Below are positions 6,531 through 9,319 of a stretch of 9,319 nucleotides of DNA, piece by piece. The translations under genes were made by a program, and so were the position numbers. Source of the stretch: Patescibacteria group bacterium UBA2193. GTDB taxonomy: Bacteria > Patescibacteriota > Minisyncoccia > Moranbacterales > DUUL01. Positions within the stretch are counted from its first letter, which is position 1. The number at the start of each line of letters is the position of its first letter. The DNA lies in the NCBI GenBank assembly GCA_002327335.1, contig DCVH01000041.1, positions 5,892 to 15,210 of the forward strand. Direction: 5' to 3'. The notes beneath the pieces are model-generated. The model was not told where the DNA came from, did no database searches, and saw nothing but the letters and a program-made list of their open reading frames with translations.

Positions 6531-6619
6531 ATTGTCATTCCGCATACCCAATCAAGTTGAGCACAAGCTTAGTGCGCCTGCCTGCCGGTAGGCAGGGAAT
6601 CCATTAGTCAGATGACAAT
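6531..6619. repeat. REP/MITE-like element, copy 2
   Basis: The element begins ATTGTCATTCC (6531-6541) and ends with GGAATCCATTAGTCAGA (6596-6612) followed by TGACAAT. The 17-base right part is an exact inverted copy of 2093-2109. Near the right end is a 6-bp hairpin, CCTGCC (6581-6586) with GGCAGG (6591-6596), loop GGTA. Its left end ATTGTCATTCC is the exact reverse complement of 6707-6717 in copy 3, so the two neighbours lie head to head. Confidence 0.72.
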
Positions 6620-6662
6620 TAATTGCTTGTATAAAGTAAAAAATCATATCAACATTATTCTC

Positions 6663-6717
6663 CTAATAGATTCCTGCCGGAGTTTATGCTCGCGAAGGCG
6701 GGTGCAGGAATGACAAT
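6663..6717. repeat. REP/MITE-like element, copy 3
   Basis: CTAATAGATTCC (6663-6674) differs by one base from CTAATGGATTCC in copy 1 (2098-2109). The outer stem pairs ATTCCTGC (6670-6677) with GCAGGAAT (6704-6711). The internal part includes GCGAAGGCGGG, shared in inverted form with the copy 1 stem. The element ends TGACAAT, as in copy 2. It is in the orientation of copy 1 and opposite to copy 2, and lies 67 bases upstream of the PBP start. Confidence 0.72.
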
Positions 6718-6784
6718 CGAAAAAGAAGTTTATAAAAATGTAAACAACGCTCTAATATCTAAAACATAAGTCTTGTAATAATAG

Positions 6785-8983
6785 ATGAAAAATAAGGAAA
6801 AAATAAAAGAAGTGCAAAAAAGCAAAGATTTAATTTTCTTCGCCAAGGCTTTTTTTCGATGGACCTTTTTTGCTTTTCTGGCAATTGCTTTTCTAGCAGT
6901 TGTCTTTTTTTGTTACGCCTATTTTTTTATTGCCCCCAAAGCCAAAGAATTGCCAAGCAGAATGTCCAAAGGAACGACGGTTATCTATGACAGAACAGGG
7001 AATCATGTGCTCTATGAAATTTATGGAGAGGAAAACAGAAAAATTCTTTCCCATGATCAAATTCCTGATGTTGTTCGAGTTGCTACAATTGCAGCAGAAG
7101 ACGCTTCTTTCTATGAACATCACGGAGTTGACATCCCTTCAATCTTGCGAGCACTGGAGATTAACATCCGAAATAGTCAATTCCAACAAGGAGGTTCAAC
7201 GATTACTCAGCAATTGGCGAGGAATGTTTTTTTGGATCGAACTAAAAACTTGAAAAGAAAATTTCTAGAAACAATCATTGCATTCAAGTTGGAAATAAAA
7301 TTCAGCAAAGATGAAATTCTTGATTTCTATTTAAATCAAATTCCCTATGGTTCAAACGCCTATGGGATTCAGTCGGCTTCGCAAACTTTTTTTGGAAAAG
7401 ATGCTGTTGATTTGACTTTGGACGAAGCCGCGCTTCTGGCTGCACTTCCCAAAGCTACAACATTCTATTCTCCTTTTGGAAATAACAAAGAAAATTTAAT
7501 AGAAAGACAAAAAACGATTCTTGAGCAAATTGAAAAACTCGGAGTGGTTGATGAAAAAATGATGGTGGAGGCTTTTGATGCCAACACGATCAGCAAAATC
7601 GTTTCTCCGAAAAAAAATATTGAAGCGCCTCATTTTGTTTTCTATGTCAAAGAGCTTCTTGAAAAAGAATATGGAGATTCCATTCTTGAAACAGAAGGAT
7701 TGAAAATTTACACAACCCTTGATTATGACATGCAAAAAAGAGCAGAGGAATCAGTGCGTCAGGGAGTTGAGAGGAATAAGGAATATGGAGCAAGCAATGC
7801 GGCGCTTGTTGCTATGAATCCAAAGAACGGGGAAGTCTTGGCAATGGTGGGGAGCCGGGATTATTTTGATACAACCATTGATGGACAGGTGAATGTTGCG
7901 GTCAGCTCTCGACAACCAGGTTCATCATTCAAGCCTTTGGCTTATGCAAAAGCTTTTGAAAAAGGATATCAGCCAGAAACTCTTCTTTGGGACGTGCCAA
8001 TAAACTTTGGTCCGGATGGTTCCGGAAAAAATTATATGCCAAATAATTATGATGGAAAATTTCGAGGACTTGTTTCAATGCGACAAGCTTTGGCAACCTC
8101 ACTTAATATTCCGGCAGTTGAAACGCTTTATTTGGCAGGGATAGATGAAACGATCAGTTTTGCGGAGCGTCTTGGCATTTCAACGCTTGGCAACAGAAAA
8201 CGTTTTGGTCTTTCTCTCGTTCTCGGAGGGGGCGAGGTGAAGCTTCTTGACATGACCTCGGCTTTTTCAGTTTTTGCTAATGACGGAGTGAAGAATTCAT
8301 CGACGGTTATTCGGAAAATTATCGATCAAGATGGGAAGATTGTAAGAGAAAATGTTCCACAAAATGAAAATGTTCTTAATAAGCAAATTGCTAGAAAAAT
8401 AAGCTCGATTCTTTCAGACAACACAGCGAGATCGGCGGTTTTTGGAAGTGCGACCCCGCTCGCTTTCAAGGATCGACAGGTGGCAGCGAAAACCGGAACC
8501 ACTCAAGAATTTCGAGATGCTTGGACAATTGGATATACGCCGAATATCGCTGTTGGCGTTTGGGTTGGCAACAATGACAATGTTCCGATGAAGTATGGTT
8601 CCGATGGAATTTTTGTTGCTGCGCCTCTTTGGCGAAATTTTCTGGATAAGGAGCTGGCTTTTTTGCCAAAAGAAGAATTTGGTTCTTATGAAAAAATTGT
8701 GTCTTCCAAGCCGATGATAACAGGAAGAATATCAGGGGAAATTGAATACTACAAAGTGACTTCCGGCAAGAAAATTTCAGGAGACAAGATTGATAAATAC
8801 AAGGCATCTGAAATGCGTCAACAAGTCAACCCCGAAAAACATTCTATTTTATATTATGTGAACAAGGATTTTCCTCTTGGACCGGAATTGCCAAATTACA
8901 ATGACCCAATGTTTTTCCGCTGGGAAGAGGCGTTAAATAAGGAATTTGAAAGCAGTCTTTTTAACGGAGAATTAACACAATAG
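6785..8983 (+). CDS. Class A penicillin-binding protein (peptidoglycan glycosyltransferase/DD-transpeptidase), PBP1a type
   Basis: This 732-residue bifunctional enzyme polymerises lipid II into glycan strands and cross-links stem peptides at the outer face of the membrane. A short basic tail and one membrane helix (about 25-49) lead into a GT51 domain. Its motifs are catalytic E105 in AAEDASFYEHHG (103-114), GGSTITQQLARN (136-147), KRKFLETIIAFKLE (157-170) and ILDFYLNQIPYG (178-189). The transpeptidase domain has the three penicillin-binding motifs: S380-x-x-K383 in QPGSSFKP, S439-L-N441, and K569-T-G-T572. Length and domain order are normal for the family. The ATG lacks a Shine-Dalgarno sequence. 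A terminator follows about 30 bases after the stop, so it is probably transcribed alone, divergently from the lysozyme-like gene. The gene name (mrcA/ponA/pbpA) is not assigned because these labels vary by lineage. Confidence 0.97.
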   Translation: MKNKEKIKEVQKSKDLIFFAKAFFRWTFFAFLAIAFLAVVFFCYAYFFIAPKAKELPSRMSKGTTVIYDRTGNHVLYEIYGEENRKILSHDQIPDVVRVATIAAEDASFYEHHGVDIPSILRALEINIRNSQFQQGGSTITQQLARNVFLDRTKNLKRKFLETIIAFKLEIKFSKDEILDFYLNQIPYGSNAYGIQSASQTFFGKDAVDLTLDEAALLAALPKATTFYSPFGNNKENLIERQKTILEQIEKLGVVDEKMMVEAFDANTISKIVSPKKNIEAPHFVFYVKELLEKEYGDSILETEGLKIYTTLDYDMQKRAEESVRQGVERNKEYGASNAALVAMNPKNGEVLAMVGSRDYFDTTIDGQVNVAVSSRQPGSSFKPLAYAKAFEKGYQPETLLWDVPINFGPDGSGKNYMPNNYDGKFRGLVSMRQALATSLNIPAVETLYLAGIDETISFAERLGISTLGNRKRFGLSLVLGGGEVKLLDMTSAFSVFANDGVKNSSTVIRKIIDQDGKIVRENVPQNENVLNKQIARKISSILSDNTARSAVFGSATPLAFKDRQVAAKTGTTQEFRDAWTIGYTPNIAVGVWVGNNDNVPMKYGSDGIFVAAPLWRNFLDKELAFLPKEEFGSYEKIVSSKPMITGRISGEIEYYKVTSGKKISGDKIDKYKASEMRQQVNPEKHSILYYVNKDFPLGPELPNYNDPMFFRWEEALNKEFESSLFNGELTQ

Positions 8984-9009
8984 AAAAATTTCCAATATTA
9001 TTTTGTTGA

Positions 9010-9047
9010 ATTGCTAAGATATTTTTTCTTGGCAATTTTTCTTTTTT
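9010..9047 (+). terminator. Rho-independent terminator of the PBP gene
   Basis: ATTGCTAAGA (9010-9019) pairs with TCTTGGCAAT (9027-9036) to give a 10-bp stem with one G-U pair and a 7-base loop. A T-run follows (TTTTT, then C, then TTTTTT, ending at 9047). It begins 26 bases after the PBP stop codon. Confidence 0.85.
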
Positions 9048-9064
9048 CAAAAAATAAAAAAGAT

Positions 9065-9093
9065 TTGTTTCGTTTTAATTTTTATGTTAAAAT
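9065..9093 (+). promoter_or_regulatory. Extended -10 promoter without a visible gene
   Basis: TTGTTT (9065-9070) and TAAAAT (9088-9093) are 17 bases apart, with TG placed one base before the -10 (TGTTAAAAT). The start of transcription would be near 9100. The transcript would carry a small CCT/AGG fold-back over a GAGGAG box and then the AT-rich inverted repeat. It could serve a gene beyond the window or a small RNA. Confidence 0.45.
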
Positions 9094-9140
9094 CTGAATA
9101 TCAAAACAATCCTTTTGAGGAGTGTTTGGTGTAAAGTATA

Positions 9141-9288
9141 AAATAAATTTTTAATTTTGTAATTTTTAAATTTTTAAATAAACCCTAAATTTTTTAATTT
9201 CTAAATTCATTGGTATATTATCCGTTTAAAAATTTTGATTTAAGGCTTATTCAAAAATTACAAAAATTACAAAAATTAAAAATTATTT
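9141..9288. repeat. AT-rich imperfect inverted repeat, about 148 bases
   Basis: The left arm (9141-9186) and the reverse complement of the right arm (9242-9288) align over about 46 bases with a few single-base gaps and mostly transition differences. Shared blocks include TTTTTAATTTT, GTAATTTTT and AATAArCCyT. The centre (9187-9241) is also AT-rich and can partly pair. Low complexity makes chance pairing easier, but the shared G/C positions argue for a real palindrome. It could be a MITE-like remnant or a long RNA hairpin. Confidence 0.5.
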
Positions 9289-9319
9289 CAGAATGTTTCT
9301 AAAATCAAAATTAAATTTA

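Larger units (their letters stand above)
6223..6784. other. Divergent intergenic region (562 bases)
   Basis: This spacer separates two divergent cell-wall genes. From left to right it holds a leader palindrome and promoter for the minus-strand gene (6266-6320), about 200 bases of very AT-rich sequence with an A8/T7 fold-back (6377-6400), and two REP-like hairpin elements in opposite orientation (6531-6619 and 6663-6717). The 67 bases before the PBP start (from 6718) contain only weak promoter-like boxes, for example TAATAT at 6753-6758 without a convincing -35. A 46-codon open frame at 6451-6591 runs into the repeat and is not considered a gene. Confidence 0.7.
8984..9319. other. AT-rich noncoding tail of the window (336 bases)
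   Basis: No open frame of useful length is visible here on either strand. The stretch holds the PBP terminator, a promoter-like pair of boxes (9065-9093), a GAGGAG purine box at 9117-9122 with no reading frame behind it, and a long AT-rich inverted repeat (9141-9288). Inside that repeat, TGGTATATT at 9211-9219 resembles a weak extended -10 that could serve a gene beyond the window edge. Confidence 0.6.

Noticed and set aside
6451..6591. Open frame of 46 codons starting ATG in the divergent spacer
   Set aside because: It runs into the REP-like element and stops within its hairpin, has no ribosome-binding site and shows no recognisable pattern; the coding appearance is best explained by chance.
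6531..6717. CRISPR array
   Set aside because: The repeated blocks are few, inverted relative to each other and contain hairpins of unequal length; there is no regular repeat-spacer pattern and no cas gene.

Overview
The window is a compact, AT-rich (roughly one third G+C by eye) bacterial segment. It carries one tRNA gene, seven protein genes and several palindromic intergenic repeats. The protein types, the small genes, the GC-rich hairpin repeats set in AT-rich spacers, and a class of small one-helix proteins familiar from the Candidate Phyla Radiation point to a Patescibacteria / Parcubacteria-like organism. That placement is an inference from sequence style and remembered family resemblance, not from a marker gene. 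The standard bacterial code fits: all reading frames are full length, and UGA is used as a stop once.

Layout, left to right. Positions 1-87 are a complete tRNA-Ser(UGA), whose 3' end runs straight into a GC-rich palindromic repeat. A good extended -10 promoter (248-276) leads into a small one-helix membrane protein with a HEPN-like soluble domain (319-831). Next come four same-strand genes that look like a carbohydrate-use cassette: a GH1 beta-glycosidase (874-2055), a ten-helix EamA/DMT permease (2173-3099), a membrane-anchored clan GH-A glycoside hydrolase (3104-4120) and a ROK-family sugar kinase-like protein (4143-5018). The last three are nearly contiguous. The cassette ends at a strong bidirectional terminator (5040-5069) shared with the convergent gene on the minus strand.

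The second half concerns the cell wall. A minus-strand gene (5107-6222) encodes a type II membrane protein with a lysozyme/glucosaminidase-like extracellular domain. Across a 562-base spacer it faces a divergent class A penicillin-binding protein (6785-8983), which builds and cross-links peptidoglycan. The spacer holds a clear sigma70-type promoter for the minus-strand gene, a GTTCC/GGAAC palindrome in its leader, and two REP/MITE-like hairpin elements. These are related to a third copy at 2093-2129. The last 336 bases contain the PBP terminator, a likely promoter with no visible open reading frame behind it, and a roughly 148-base AT-rich imperfect inverted repeat.

Working model (inference): the cassette lets a small-genome, probably host-dependent cell trim glycosides outside or at the membrane (anchored GH-A enzyme), move small sugars across the membrane (EamA permease), cleave beta-glycosides inside (GH1) and phosphorylate the released sugar (ROK). 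None of the seven genes has a recognisable Shine-Dalgarno sequence. I found no CRISPR array, transposase, integrase or phage gene.
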